A stretch of DNA of 6,881 nt from Prevotellaceae bacterium (GTDB lineage Bacteria > Bacteroidota > Bacteroidia > Bacteroidales > Paludibacteraceae). Of this stretch, positions 6,553 through 6,881 are shown piece after piece (positions within the stretch are counted from its first letter, which is position 1; every line of letters starts with the position of its first letter). The position numbers were made by a program, and so were the translations under genes. Under the pieces are notes generated by a model, which did not search any database, was not told where the DNA came from, and was given only the letters and a program-made list of their open reading frames with translations. The DNA lies in NCBI GenBank assembly GCA_031270425.1, contig JAISXQ010000081.1:1-6881 (forward strand). Direction: 5' to 3'.

Positions 6553-6881
6553 TATCGCTTTAAAACTGCGAATTTACTTAATTTTTTAAGTTGTATCCAA
6601 CAGCAAAACAGAATTATATTATCTTTTGTATTTTTTTATACTTATTAAATAGTGTGAACAAAAAACGGTATTAAAACGGTATTTTACAAAGTGATAGTTA
6701 CTCCTTTTCAAAATTTCATTCACTTGCTTTCGTCTTCCAAACCAATGTTGCCAAAAGAAACGAAACAACAGAAGCTCCAATTCAAAATAAATTGCAGGCA
6801 GGGAATGTACCGCCAATCGCCGCGATGCGAGGCAACAAAAACGTAATCGCTGTTTGGATTGAGAACTTAAACTTTTCCAAC
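6553..6881. other. Upstream region of the operon; no supported gene
   Basis: This A/T-rich stretch has no convincing coding region. It holds an 11-bp tandem repeat (6662-6683) and a small palindrome ACTTAATTTTTTAAGT (6576-6591). A frame on the plus strand is open from 6675 to the right edge (69 codons), but its only ATG is at 6825, leaving 19 codons in view. On the minus strand, a frame from 6880 to 6716 reads like a membrane-protein tail but is broken by TGA at 6782-6784. Either could be the edge of a neighbouring or decayed gene. No strong promoter match for the DoxX gene is found. Confidence 0.5.
6662..6683. repeat. Exact 11-bp tandem direct repeat upstream of the DoxX gene
   Basis: AAAACGGTATT occurs twice with no gap and no mismatch. 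The 11-bp period is about one DNA turn, so a protein could contact both copies on the same helix face. It lies about 110 nt upstream of the longest DoxX start. A regulator site is possible; chance duplication in A/T-rich DNA is the alternative. Confidence 0.6.

Noticed and set aside
6569..6600. Possible promoter for the DoxX gene (TTGG, 20-nt spacer, TAAATTCG on the minus strand)
   Set aside because: Both boxes are imperfect and such matches are expected by chance in A/T-rich DNA.
6619..6816. A 65-codon minus-strand frame upstream of the DoxX gene
   Set aside because: Starts with TTG, has no recognisable motif, and lies in A/T-rich DNA containing the tandem repeat.

Overview
The window looks like a stretch of a Bacteroidota (probably Bacteroidales) chromosome. 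The reasons are the moderate GC content, A/T-rich start regions without Shine-Dalgarno sequences, MKK...C lipoprotein signals, Tat-type Gfo/Idh/MocA proteins, a TTTG / TAnnTTTG promoter, and palindromic intergenic repeats. Every gene I can support lies on the minus strand, so transcription runs from the right edge to the left.

In transcription order: a four-helix DoxX-family membrane protein (6552-6010); a 568-residue Gfo/Idh/MocA oxidoreductase with a membrane-anchor-like N terminus (6005-4299), only 4 nt after doxX; a 247-nt gap with a good Bacteroidota promoter and several palindromic repeats; a Tat-exported Gfo/Idh/MocA oxidoreductase (4051-2579); a DUF1080 (3-keto-disaccharide hydrolase family) lipoprotein (2537-1674); a 99-bp nested inverted repeat; a secreted sugar-isomerase-like TIM-barrel lipoprotein (1549-689); a 103-bp inverted repeat; and the N-terminal 191 codons of an ApbE-type FAD:protein FMN transferase (573 to beyond position 1). 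The right-hand 329 nt (6553-6881) hold no gene I can support, but carry an exact 11-bp tandem repeat and may be the upstream control region.

Read together, the central genes fit a non-hydrolytic glycoside breakdown route. A Gfo/Idh/MocA enzyme oxidises a sugar hydroxyl (C3 in known cases), the keto group allows elimination or hydrolysis of the glycosidic bond by the DUF1080 and TIM-barrel proteins, and a dehydrogenase reduces the keto product. Homologous families have been reported to do this in gut Bacteroidota. The unusual aspect is that all four enzymes carry export or anchoring signals, so the chemistry would occur in the envelope, where free NAD(P) is not available. The tightly coupled DoxX protein, and possibly the ApbE flavinylation enzyme, are candidate redox partners. 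That last step is inference.

The other main observation is structural. Three intergenic gaps are filled by related or analogous palindromic elements built on CGGAT or ACAGAT units. One of them ends 8 nt before the apbE start codon, and that apbE lacks the export signal its family normally has.
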